Shown piece by piece: positions 24,001 to 30,603 of a stretch of DNA of 33,843 bases; positions within the stretch are counted from its first letter, which is position 1, and each line of letters begins with the position of its first letter. The DNA is from Candidatus Ornithoclostridium excrementipullorum (GTDB lineage Bacteria > Bacillota > Clostridia > Christensenellales > UBA3700): positions 1 to 33,843 of the forward strand of contig DVKK01000038.1 of the NCBI GenBank assembly GCA_018716085.1, written 5' to 3'. The translations under genes and the position numbers were made by a program. The notes beneath the pieces were generated by a model. That model did no database searches and had not been told where the DNA came from. It worked only from the letters and a program-made list of their open reading frames with translations.

Positions 24001-25844
24001 AAATCAACGCACTGTCCTGTTCTACCACATTTGAAATGGGAGTTGATGTCGGAGATTTGGAGACGGTTTTCTTAAGAAATGTGCCCCCTCTTCCTTCCAA
24101 TTATGCCCAAAGAGCAGGCCGCGCAGGAAGAAGTGTCAACGCCGCTGCTTATGCTTTGACATTTGCGAAGTTAAGTTCTCACGATTTAACGTTCTTTAAA
24201 GAACCCGAGAAGATGATTAACGGTAGCATATTACCTCCCTTGTTTAAGGTTGACAACGACAAGATCGTGAAACGTCATATTTACGCCGTTGCATTAAGTA
24301 TGTTTTTTGAGGGTCACGCAGAATTATATAACCACAACCAGGCTGATAAATTTATCAATGAAAAAGGCTATCTTCAATTTATTGAATGGTTAAATTCTAA
24401 ACCTGAAAAACTAAAAAATATGTTGCTCCGATCGATTCCCGACATTAACAATTTACATGATCGCATGGGTATCGAAGACTTTGGTTGGTTAAACGACTTC
24501 ATTGGATCTGAAGGAACATTTACCGCTTTGATCCGCGAATATGAAGGTAACCTTGTACAATTTGATAAAATTATAAAGCAGTATGATAAAGAAAAAATGC
24601 GCGATCTTGCTGCCAAATGCGAAAGAAAAAAATATTTTTATATGAAAAATAAGTTAATCGATTTTTTGGCAAGAGGGAATATTTTGCCCCGGTATGGGTT
24701 TCCTGTGGATACTGTTGAGTTGGAACAAAATACAACGGCAAAAAATATTGATAGCCTTAGACTTTCCAGAGATTTGCAAGTTGCTATTGCGGAATATGCG
24801 CCTTCGTCAGAAGTTGTTGCAGACGGAAAACTTTACACAAGCAGATACATAAAAAAGAGCAATGTCGGAACAAATAAGGAGTGGTATACAGGATATATCG
24901 GTGTCTGCCCGAATGAAGATTGTAAGGCGGTAAACTACAGCGTAACTCCAATTGCAACAGAAGGCATTAGTTGTTCTTCTTGCGGACAAATCTTGCATAA
25001 AATCGACTTTGTTGAAAGTATTGAGCCGCGTTCCGGCTTTGTTACGGAAAGGGAGACAAAAGAGGTCCCTTTATCAAAGCAGGAAAAAAATTACAAATCT
25101 GAAGATTATTACATAGGCAACAAGGGAGCTAGGACAATAGATAAATTTGAATTTAAATTCAATGGAATTAAAATTTTAGTTGAATCTACGACAAACGACT
25201 CTTTGCTTGTGAAATCTTCCAATTCTTTCTACGTTTGTCCGGTATGCGGATTTGCTTATGCCAGTGATGAAACAATCAGCGAAGACAAGGAGGCAAATAG
25301 AAAAATAAAAAACGGAGCACATGTGATAAAAACTGTTGTCAAACATGAAAGTTTATTCAGTCAAAGTCAATGTAATTGCCAAGAATTGAAGAAATATACT
25401 TTGCATCATATTTTTAATACTGATGTTGCAAAAATTAATTTTCAATGCGATACATCAGATTATGATACAATGGTATCAACAATGTACGCTATTCTTAATG
25501 CAATGGCAGATACGCTTAATATTGAAAGAAGAGATATAAAGGCGTGTCTTTCTCCGAAACTATTGGGTAATGAACTAAGTTATTCTATTATAATTTACGA
25601 TTCGGTTCCCGGTGGTGCCGGTCATTCTAGGAGATTGGTTACAAGTAATGGAAAAATGTTGTATCAAATTTTCATGGCAGCATTAAAGAGAGTGGCTACT
25701 TGTAAATGTACGCCATCCTGTTATAGTTGTTTAAGAAGCTATGATAATCAAAAAATACATGATAATCTTGATAGAAAAAAAGCGGAAAAATTTTTGCAGC
25801 AATTTATGGGAGAAATTGAAGTTCTAAATGATCAAACAACGTGA
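21012..25844 (+). CDS. druE: DEAH helicase with C-terminal DUF1998 zinc module, DruE-like (Druantia)
   Basis: The 1610-residue protein has a superfamily 2 helicase core: Walker A TGTGSGKT (117-124), motif Ia YPMNALANDQ (154-163), DEAH (262-265), LTSATLG (296-302), then a long insert, and motifs V and VI as STTFEMGVDVGDL (about 1004-1016) and QRAGRAGR (1033-1040). The insert carries several CxxC pairs (from Cys483, the CTQC/CDCG group, CGNC and YRCKKCG...HCVTPRCDG). More zinc pairs lie at CPNEDC/CSSCG and CPVCG. The C-terminus from about 1464 is DUF1998: HHIFNTDVAKINF, YDSVPGGAGH (PGGAG 1533-1537), and Cys1564, 1566, 1570 and 1573 before LRSYDNQKIHDNLDR. DruE of Druantia is a giant DUF1998 helicase, usually somewhat larger than this. 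DISARM splits helicase and DUF1998 over two genes, and MrfA-type repair helicases are half this size. Confidence 0.85.
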   Translation: MFNPVKASKNIKEEFINYVETSFSFAEESLREQFVRELDKIVAAGPYLEVNDVFQSGKSIEQLIEEGVLSPLFRRLEEKKELSSKNKKSLPIERPLYLHQEKAIRTLVCGKNAVVSTGTGSGKTNCFLIPVINELLREQEHGTLNDGIRALFIYPMNALANDQIKNIRKLLMEYPDITFGVYNGATEEDEEKALTVYEAMFAREEVEKLRTKLSNEKLSRAEMKKNPPHILFTNYAMLEHLLFRPNDDVLFTNSDFRFVVLDEAHVYAGATGIETALLLRRLKARITSKQGTQFILTSATLGTDNDSDDDIIQFARNLCGEEFTKDVIIRGTREKFIPTHNKNEYPKELICDLANEENDVASVLSEYGVANDASKSEPELLYDFILTTALYQRLRSNQKKVMSLEQIQQILSVDMDTTIAFISICTRAQKNGKALVDARYHFFIRSLEGCFITLNKDKKMFLTRQKSYLENGSDYAVFEVALCDECGRYAIIGRREDNQLKQANKFNDVLEYFFLASEENDDIEGDPLQSEQDESKPNNERYYLCTQCGAIIPKEKIKNPPCDCGMSKYIEVIKVPSSNIGAKCGNCHIGTYKRFYLGNDAATAVLATSLYEELPESSFEDDSAQETKTNFLLKITKERKKKAKKTGRQFLAFSDSRQEAAKFACYLGKSYQEFLRRRGIYQIIKQHGNSIIEDVFTISDFVAKLTSFFSNRRTFAESNNDNGNLTAVSNENAWVAMLNELVRFNSATSMTRLGILQFHYLGNTEELIDVIAKEYNVDRESVANLLDLLVFEIVKNGAVLTNSDTDINDNDREYIFYTPSQRFITKIQNPEKRQSTIFEWSPKHVKGKADKFVKTNRLYYVKRFLKLDDIQAAEFLDMYFDYLVENEEYPLMDVNKDKTYAVSAKFFQVKISGDKSAKWYRCKKCGRVSQFNLNGHCVTPRCDGEVVCVNPEALNKENHFAQLYCSDRMSPLFIKEHTAQLSKKESLTYQEQFIKKEINALSCSTTFEMGVDVGDLETVFLRNVPPLPSNYAQRAGRAGRSVNAAAYALTFAKLSSHDLTFFKEPEKMINGSILPPLFKVDNDKIVKRHIYAVALSMFFEGHAELYNHNQADKFINEKGYLQFIEWLNSKPEKLKNMLLRSIPDINNLHDRMGIEDFGWLNDFIGSEGTFTALIREYEGNLVQFDKIIKQYDKEKMRDLAAKCERKKYFYMKNKLIDFLARGNILPRYGFPVDTVELEQNTTAKNIDSLRLSRDLQVAIAEYAPSSEVVADGKLYTSRYIKKSNVGTNKEWYTGYIGVCPNEDCKAVNYSVTPIATEGISCSSCGQILHKIDFVESIEPRSGFVTERETKEVPLSKQEKNYKSEDYYIGNKGARTIDKFEFKFNGIKILVESTTNDSLLVKSSNSFYVCPVCGFAYASDETISEDKEANRKIKNGAHVIKTVVKHESLFSQSQCNCQELKKYTLHHIFNTDVAKINFQCDTSDYDTMVSTMYAILNAMADTLNIERRDIKACLSPKLLGNELSYSIIIYDSVPGGAGHSRRLVTSNGKMLYQIFMAALKRVATCKCTPSCYSCLRSYDNQKIHDNLDRKKAEKFLQQFMGEIEVLNDQTT

Positions 25845-25990
25845 AAGACAGGGAAAATCTAAGATGTGTAAAAAAGCAAGAAGTGGCAAATTTTATTTTA
25901 AACGAAACAAATGATAGAAGCTATAAAAATATGCCGCACGCTATTTATTCCACATCTGCTTGTGACGCGAGCTTCTAAGGACCGCATTTC

Positions 25991-26052
25991 AGGCAAATTA
26001 TGGCGAAACACTTATCCAGACTGATTGATGTCAGTCAGGTTTTGGTTTGCCT
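25991..26052 (+). terminator. Nested hairpin, probable terminator of the island operon
   Basis: CCAGACTGA (26016-26024) pairs with TCAGTCAGG (26031-26039) with one mismatch and a 6-base loop, followed by TTTTGGTTT. An outer 7-bp pair, AGGCAAA (25991-25997) with TTTGCCT (26046-26052), encloses it. It may be a terminator or a structured RNA. Confidence 0.45.
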
Positions 26053-26193
26053 TTGGCAATAACAGCCTTACACGTTTCTTTCCCACGTCAAGCGGCTTTC
26101 GCGGCATAAACCGCCGTTTGTATGCGATTGTAAAACTACATTATGGCTCTTCAACGGCTTAAAACGGCGGATAAAAAGCCTAACAAGGTAAAG

Positions 26194-26241
26194 AAAAAAC
26201 CTAAAACTACTTTCACTTGACAGTGGTTCGTTTTAGGTTTT
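26194..26241 (-). terminator. Intrinsic terminator of tRNA-Ala
   Basis: A perfect 12-bp inverted repeat (AAAACCTAAAAC at 26196-26207 and its complement at 26230-26241) encloses a 22-base loop. On the minus strand it begins three bases after the tRNA CCA end and finishes in a run of six T (26199-26194). Confidence 0.8.
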
Positions 26242-26244
26242 GAT

Positions 26245-26320
<76 letters not shown>

Positions 26321-26333
26321 ACGGGCAAGGTGT

Positions 26334-26362
26334 ATTATAGCACGGCGGGAGAGAAAAAGCAA
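26334..26362 (-). promoter_or_regulatory. Sigma-A promoter of tRNA-Ala
   Basis: On the minus strand, TTGCTT (26362-26357), 17 bases, TATAAT (26339-26334), 13 bases before the mature tRNA 5' end. Confidence 0.8.
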
Positions 26363-26421
26363 CGACTTTTGCGTATCAAATTCAAGAGAAGGCGGCGGAT
26401 CGGGGAAAAGGGCGGGAAAGG

Positions 26422-26450
26422 TTGACAGCGAGCCCGTATTATATTACAAT
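26422..26450 (+). promoter_or_regulatory. Sigma-A promoter of the NSS symporter gene
   Basis: TTGACA (26422-26427), 17 bases, TACAAT (26445-26450), divergent from the tRNA-Ala promoter. The ATG at 26501 follows about 45 bases after the expected transcription start. Confidence 0.75.
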
Positions 26451-26500
26451 TGATTTACCTCGCGCTGCCGAGAGCCGCGCCGGACACAGGAGAGAGTGTG

Positions 26501-27970
26501 ATGACGGAAGACAATCAAAGCGTACGGGATACGACAACGGGACAAGCAGACGGAGCGGCGCAGTTTACCGATGCTTCGGGAGCGGAACAGGGAATATCGG
26601 AAAAGGCGGTTTCGCATAAGCGCGGAGGCTTTTCTTCAAAGATCGGTTTCGTTCTTGCCGCGGCGGGATCGGCGGTCGGATTGGGCAATCTATGGCGTTT
26701 TCCGTATCTTGCCGCAAAGTACGGCGGGGGAATGTTTTTGCTGTGTTACGTACTGCTTGCGGTCACGTTCGGATTTTGTCTTTTAGTACTGGAGATCGCG
26801 ATCGGCAGAAAAACGGGCAAGGGCGTCATAGGCGCGTTTGCGGCGCTCAATAAAAAATTCAAATGGTTCGGATTTGTCTGTCTTATCGTCCCGATCATAA
26901 TAATTCCGTATTACAGCGTTATCGGAGGTTGGGTCGTTCGGTATATCGTCGCATTCCTCGAAGGGAACGGTCAGTTGATCGGCGAGGCGGCTAACGCGGA
27001 CACGTCAGCGCAGTTTTTCGCGGCGTTCACGGCCGACCCGTGGCAGCCGTTGATATATTTTCTGATATTCGGAGCGGCTACGATATTGGTCGTAGTGTTC
27101 GGCGTTCAGAAGGGCATCGAGAGAATGAGCAAGATACTGATGCCCGCGCTTGCGATACTTGCGGTATTCCTAATGATCTATGTGCTGTGTCAGCCCGGAG
27201 CGTGGGAAGGCGTGAAAAAACTCTTTGTCCCCGATTTCGGTGATTTTACGTACGAAACCCTTTTGGCTGCACTCGGGCAGTTGTTCTATTCGATGTCGCT
27301 GGCGATGTGTATCATGATCACGTACGGCTCGTATATGAAAAAGGACGCGAGCATTTCCGGCTCCGCGCGGCAGATATCGATTTGCGATACGCTTTTTGCC
27401 ATAGTCGCCGCGCTCATCATCATTCCGTCGATTTACGCGTTTTCGTCCGATCCCGAATCCGTAGCTTCGCAGTCGGGGCCGTCGCTGATGTTCGTGCAGC
27501 TCCCTGCGGTGTTCAACAACATACCCGGAGGGCGGTGGATAGGCGCGGTGTTCTTCGTACTGGTCTTTTTCGCGGCGCTGACGTCGTCGATATCGCTTGC
27601 CGAGGCGATCGTGTCGGTGCTGCGCGAGAACTGTAAACTGAAAAGACTCCCTGCGTGCGCGATCGTGTTCGGTATAATGCTCGTACTGGGAACGCTGTCT
27701 TCGCTGGGGTTCGGTCCTCTTTCCATGATCAATATCGCGGGCAAGAATTTGCTTGACATTTTCGACTACTTGTCCAACAGTATTCTGATGCCTATAGTCG
27801 CGATCGGCACCTGCATCATAGCGGGATATTTCTACGATCTCAACATCATAAGCGACGAGATAGGGATGCGGAAAAAGGGTACGAGGCTGTACTTCCGCAT
27901 CATGATACGATTTGTCGCTCCGGTATGTATGGCGGCGATACTGTTCAGCGGTATATTCTTGCAGCTGTAA
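26501..27970 (+). CDS. Neurotransmitter:sodium symporter (NSS/SNF) family transporter
   Basis: The 489-residue protein starts at ATG 26501, five bases after AGGAGAGAG; open frame back to 26450 lies in the leader. After a polar N-terminal tail of about 45 residues, the first helix has the NSS signature GSAVGLGNLWRFPYLAAKYGGG, whose unwound middle forms the sodium and substrate sites in LeuT. Eleven to twelve further hydrophobic segments follow, including YYSVIGGWVVRYIV (helix 3 region) and the FYSMSLAMCIMITYGSYM segment of helix 6. Bacterial members import amino acids such as leucine, tryptophan or tyrosine with sodium. Which one is not clear here. It is monocistronic, just outside the AT-rich island, with host-like GC-rich codons. 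Confidence 0.92.
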   Translation: MTEDNQSVRDTTTGQADGAAQFTDASGAEQGISEKAVSHKRGGFSSKIGFVLAAAGSAVGLGNLWRFPYLAAKYGGGMFLLCYVLLAVTFGFCLLVLEIAIGRKTGKGVIGAFAALNKKFKWFGFVCLIVPIIIIPYYSVIGGWVVRYIVAFLEGNGQLIGEAANADTSAQFFAAFTADPWQPLIYFLIFGAATILVVVFGVQKGIERMSKILMPALAILAVFLMIYVLCQPGAWEGVKKLFVPDFGDFTYETLLAALGQLFYSMSLAMCIMITYGSYMKKDASISGSARQISICDTLFAIVAALIIIPSIYAFSSDPESVASQSGPSLMFVQLPAVFNNIPGGRWIGAVFFVLVFFAALTSSISLAEAIVSVLRENCKLKRLPACAIVFGIMLVLGTLSSLGFGPLSMINIAGKNLLDIFDYLSNSILMPIVAIGTCIIAGYFYDLNIISDEIGMRKKGTRLYFRIMIRFVAPVCMAAILFSGIFLQL

Positions 27971-28038
27971 CATAATTTTCGCGTCCGTGTAGGTAAAATG
28001 AAGTTTTGTCATACGTGACGGAGATAAGGAGGGATGCC

Positions 28039-28506
28039 GTGGATAAAACTTATTACGCAAAGAAAACAGCGGCGGCGCTGTCTGTCGCGGCAGCGGTCAT
28101 AATGTTGTTCGTATGCCTCACGGCGTGCTCAAGCGGGGTTCCGCATATAGAGGGCGTTGATTGGAAATTTGCGATAAGGCAGTCTGCGGACGGAACGGCG
28201 GAGCTCGTATCTCCCGATATGAAGGTCTATTATCCCGACGCGCCGGAAGGAGAAGTTTCGATCGGAATAAGCGACGGAGTGATATCCGTTTCGGATGCAG
28301 ACAAGGGAACTCTTACGGAAGGCGAGTACCGCCTTGCGGACAAGAACGACATACGCGCCGTTTACCTGTTCGAAAGCGACGGCGCCGAATGGACCGCGGT
28401 CGTTTCCGTGACGAAGCATTGGGATATGCACGAGGGGACGTTGATCGTTTCGAACGGAGAGATAAGTTACACGTTTACGGCGGACGTCACGGGACTTTCG
28501 GATTGA
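28039..28506 (+). CDS. Small lipoprotein of unknown function
   Basis: The 155-residue product starts at GTG 28039, five bases after AAGGAGGG; the overlapping ATG inside that site is in another frame. It has a lipoprotein signal with lipobox LTAC (Cys30), followed by a domain of about 120 residues with regular beta-strands (VDWKFAIRQSADGTAELVSPDMKVYYPDAPEG, ISDGVISVSDADKG, WTAVVSVTKHWD, LIVSNGEISYTFTADVTGLSD). It probably sits on the outer face of the membrane. I do not recognise the family. It lies between the symporter and the second rarA; its stop codon overlaps the -35 box of the rarA promoter. Confidence 0.75.
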   Translation: MDKTYYAKKTAAALSVAAAVIMLFVCLTACSSGVPHIEGVDWKFAIRQSADGTAELVSPDMKVYYPDAPEGEVSIGISDGVISVSDADKGTLTEGEYRLADKNDIRAVYLFESDGAEWTAVVSVTKHWDMHEGTLIVSNGEISYTFTADVTGLSD

Positions 28507-28531
28507 CACCGGGTCTGCGCTTTGTTATAAT
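28503..28531 (+). promoter_or_regulatory. Consensus sigma-A promoter of the canonical rarA
   Basis: TTGACA (28503-28508), 17 bases, TATAAT (28526-28531). The -35 overlaps the stop of the preceding lipoprotein gene. Unlike the first rarA, there is a normal leader with a CGGAGG site before ATG 28566. Confidence 0.85.
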
Positions 28532-28565
28532 TTCAATGTAATCGTACTGTATTCCGGAGGCGGTT

Positions 28566-29909
28566 ATGTCGGAACAGATCACAATGTTTGAAAAGGAAAC
28601 GGACCAGCCGCTTGCGGCGAGGGTCAGACCGCGCGACCTAAATGAATTCGTCGGGCAGAAGCATTTGCTCGGGGAGGGCAAGGTCTTGCGCCGTCTTATA
28701 GAGAACGATAAGATAGGATCGATGATCTTTTGGGGGCCTCCGGGAGTGGGCAAGACTACGCTTGCGCGCATCATAGCCCGAATGACGAAGTCCGAATTCA
28801 TAGATTTTTCCGCGGTCACCAGCGGTATCAAAGAGATAAAACAGGTCATGGAACAGGCGGAGCGCAACCGCCGTTTCGGGGATAAGACCATATTGTTCGT
28901 AGACGAGATACATCGTTTCAACAAGGCGCAGCAGGACGCCTTTCTTCCGTATGTGGAAAAGGGCAGTATAATACTTATAGGCGCAACGACCGAAAATCCG
29001 TCCTTTGAAGTAAACGGCGCGCTGTTGTCGCGTTGCAAGGTGTTTGTTTTGCAGGCGTTGACCTCGGACGAACTGGAAGAATTGCTGAGACACGCGTTGA
29101 AGGACGAGCGAGGCTTCGGCGATCAGGACGTGCGCATATCGGACGAATGTATAGCGATGATAGCGAACTTCGCCAACGGCGACGCGCGCAGCGCGCTGTC
29201 CACGTTGGAGATGGCGGTGCTGAACGGCGACGTTGACGGCGAGACCACGACCGTCACGCGCGAAACGGTGGAGCAGTGTACGTCCAAAAAGTCGTTGCTT
29301 TACGACAAGAACGGCGAAGAACACTATAATCTGATCTCGGCGTTGCACAAATCCATGCGCAACTCGGATCCCGACGCGGCGGTCTATTGGCTGGCGCGTA
29401 TGCTCGAAGCGGGCGAAGACCCGATCTACATAGCGCGCCGCGTAACGAGATTCGCGTGCGAGGATATAGGTCTTGCCGACCCGCGCGCGTTGGAGATAGC
29501 TGTCGCGGCCTATCAGGCGTGTCACCTGATAGGTATGCCCGAGTGCAGCGTACATCTGACCGAAGCGGTCGTCTATATGTCGCTTGCGCCCAAGTCCAAC
29601 GCGCTGTACATGGCGTACGAGAGCGCGAAAAAGGACGCTTTGACCATGCTTGCCGAGCCCGTACCGCTTGTGATCCGCAATGCCACTACCAAGCTGATGA
29701 AGGAATTGGGTTACGGAAAAGGTTATCAGTACGCGCACGATACCGACGACAAACTTACCGATATGCAGTGTCTGCCGGATTCGCTTCTCGGAAAGACATA
29801 TTATCGCCCGACGGACGAAGGCGTGGAGGGAAGATTCAGGTCGCGCCTGGAAGAGATAAGGGAGTGGAAGGCAAAGCACGGATACGGGAAAGACGGCCGC
29901 GGCAAATAA
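28566..29909 (+). CDS. rarA: Replication-associated recombination protein RarA (MgsA), canonical copy
   Basis: The 447-residue AAA+ protein has PLAARVRPRDLNEFVGQ, Walker A GPPGVGKT (57-64), Walker B FVDEIHRFNKAQQD (DEIH 113-116), sensor 1 IGATTENPSFEVN, the SRCKVF arginine-finger region, and the C-terminal RarA domain with LHKSMRNSDPDAAVYWLARMLEAGEDP and SPKSNALY-like APKSNALYMAYESAKKDA, ending HDTDDKLTDMQCLPDSLLGKTYYRPTDEG. All family positions are conserved, so this is the housekeeping RarA, acting at stalled forks and single-strand gaps. It is one of two RarA paralogs in the window, the other being 8723-10015. It has its own promoter and good ribosome binding site. Confidence 0.95.
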   Translation: MSEQITMFEKETDQPLAARVRPRDLNEFVGQKHLLGEGKVLRRLIENDKIGSMIFWGPPGVGKTTLARIIARMTKSEFIDFSAVTSGIKEIKQVMEQAERNRRFGDKTILFVDEIHRFNKAQQDAFLPYVEKGSIILIGATTENPSFEVNGALLSRCKVFVLQALTSDELEELLRHALKDERGFGDQDVRISDECIAMIANFANGDARSALSTLEMAVLNGDVDGETTTVTRETVEQCTSKKSLLYDKNGEEHYNLISALHKSMRNSDPDAAVYWLARMLEAGEDPIYIARRVTRFACEDIGLADPRALEIAVAAYQACHLIGMPECSVHLTEAVVYMSLAPKSNALYMAYESAKKDALTMLAEPVPLVIRNATTKLMKELGYGKGYQYAHDTDDKLTDMQCLPDSLLGKTYYRPTDEGVEGRFRSRLEEIREWKAKHGYGKDGRGK

Positions 29910-29965
29910 ACCTCCGCTCAAAGGTAGCCAAGGACGAGATTTTGGCAATAATGTCCGCAAAACGT

Positions 29966-29994
29966 TTGACTTTGCGCCGCAATCAAACTATAAT
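29966..29994 (+). promoter_or_regulatory. Sigma-A promoter of tRNA-Arg
   Basis: TTGACT (29966-29971), 17 bases, TATAAT (29989-29994), 43 bases before the mature tRNA. Confidence 0.8.
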
Positions 29995-30037
29995 AAATAG
30001 GCAAATCGGGAGAGATCACGCGATCCCGACTGTAAAT

Positions 30038-30114
30038 GCGCCATTAGCTCAATTGGATAGAGCGTTGGTCTACGGAACCAAAGGTTAGGGATTCGAGTTC
30101 CTTATGGCGCGCCA
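30038..30114 (+). tRNA. tRNA-Arg (anticodon ACG)
   Basis: A full cloverleaf: acceptor GCGCCAT / ATGGCGC, a D-arm with GCTCAATTGGATAGAGC, anticodon stem TTGGT / ACCAA with loop CTACGGA (ACG, arginine), T-arm AGGGA-TTCGAGT-TCCTT with one G-U pair, discriminator G and encoded CCA. Its last 16 bases plus nine flanking bases are repeated at 30238-30262. Confidence 0.93.
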
Positions 30115-30123
30115 AAGCCCCGT
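30099..30123 (+). repeat. tRNA-Arg 3' end direct repeat, copy 1 (in the tRNA gene)
   Basis: This 25-base segment, from the T-arm through the CCA end into the terminator stem, recurs without mismatch at 30238-30262, 139 bases away. Such a pair is what site-specific integration into a tRNA 3' end leaves behind. Confidence 0.8.
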
Positions 30124-30144
30124 GTCGAAAGACGCGGGGTTTTT
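30118..30144 (+). terminator. Intrinsic terminator of tRNA-Arg
   Basis: A 9-bp stem (30118-30126 / 30131-30139, one G-T pair) with a GAAA tetraloop, followed by TTTTT. Confidence 0.9.
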
Positions 30145-30237
30145 GCACGCCATAATAGAAAGAGATTCGCTCGCGCATGGGAATGCGCAGGGATTCGTGT
30201 TCAAGCGAAGCGAAGAACTTTGCCCTGCGGGCAAGCC

Positions 30238-30262
30238 TCCTTATGGCGCGCCAAAGCCCCGT
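30238..30262 (+). repeat. tRNA-Arg 3' end direct repeat, copy 2 (att-like)
   Basis: An exact copy of 30099-30123. Upstream, AGGGATTCG and GTTC of the T-arm also recur (around 30189-30203), but split from the rest by about 35 bases holding a hairpin (TTGCCC / GGGCAA). So this is a broken tRNA 3' portion. It directly abuts the gene fragment at 30263-30396. Confidence 0.75.
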
Positions 30263-30396
30263 TCTTACGAGATATGCCTCGCCGCTCATCATGGAAGCCA
30301 CGACGGCGAGAATTACCACCCCCGTCAGCAGAGTGACAGCGACGGGTATCAGAAGCATGAGGATATTGGATACGGCAAGTCTTTTTTTATGGTCAT
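30263..30396 (-). pseudogene. Fragment of a membrane protein gene, possibly a sensor kinase N-terminus, frameshifted
   Basis: On the minus strand, ATG 30396 opens MTIKK and then runs out of frame. The continuing frame encodes RLAVSNILMLLIPVAVTLLTGVVILAVVASMMSGEAYLVRTG, a strong membrane helix preceded by a basic cytoplasmic start, as in sensor histidine kinases. Adding one base in the seven-T run at 30382-30388 would join the two parts into one reading frame. The coding sense ends exactly where the tRNA-Arg repeat begins (30262). A TATAAT box lies upstream on the same strand. So this is the 5' remnant of a lost gene: cut by a deletion or insertion at the repeat and then frameshifted. The histidine kinase reading is tentative, since only one helix remains. 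Confidence 0.55.
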
Positions 30397-30603
30397 GGGT
30401 TCTGTCTTACGATCAAATTATAAACGATGAGCGGTCACTTTTGCATTAACGGAAGATAAAATTTTCCGATCGTACCGCGGAAGCGCCGTTGTTTTCGCTT
30501 CCCGTATGTGAAATCGGATCCGATTTTTCGGATCCGGTTTCGCAAAAGGGGCCGTGCGGACGTTCCCTTCGGGGGAGCAGCCGTCCGTCATAGAGTTGTC
30601 GTG
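30397..30603. other. Gene-free stretch between the gene fragment and the lipoprotein gene
   Basis: It contains hairpins only: GGAAGCG / CGCTTCC around 30480-30503 and the palindromic stem at 30511-30540. No gene is supported on either strand; the long plus-strand frame through here is antisense to the lipoprotein gene. Confidence 0.5.
30511..30540 (-). terminator. Hairpin downstream of the lipoprotein gene, probable terminator
   Basis: A 13-bp stem with one wobble pair and a 4-base loop, built on two GGATCC palindromes, 64 bases past the lipoprotein stop codon. It ends in only three T on the minus strand, so termination may be partial. Confidence 0.5.

Larger units (their letters stand above)
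25845..26244. other. Gene-free right flank of the island
   Basis: No convincing gene in about 400 bases. It holds an AT-rich tail after the helicase, a nested hairpin (25991-26052), and the terminator of the tRNA-Ala gene. I searched by eye for a copy of the tRNA-Ala 3' end and for integrase or transposase fragments and found none. Confidence 0.5.

Noticed and set aside
21012-25844. DISARM or MrfA-type repair helicase instead of DruE
   Set aside because: DISARM splits helicase and DUF1998 over two proteins and adds a PLD protein, and MrfA is about half this length without a large partner. The two-gene layout fits Druantia type III better, but only profile searches can settle it.
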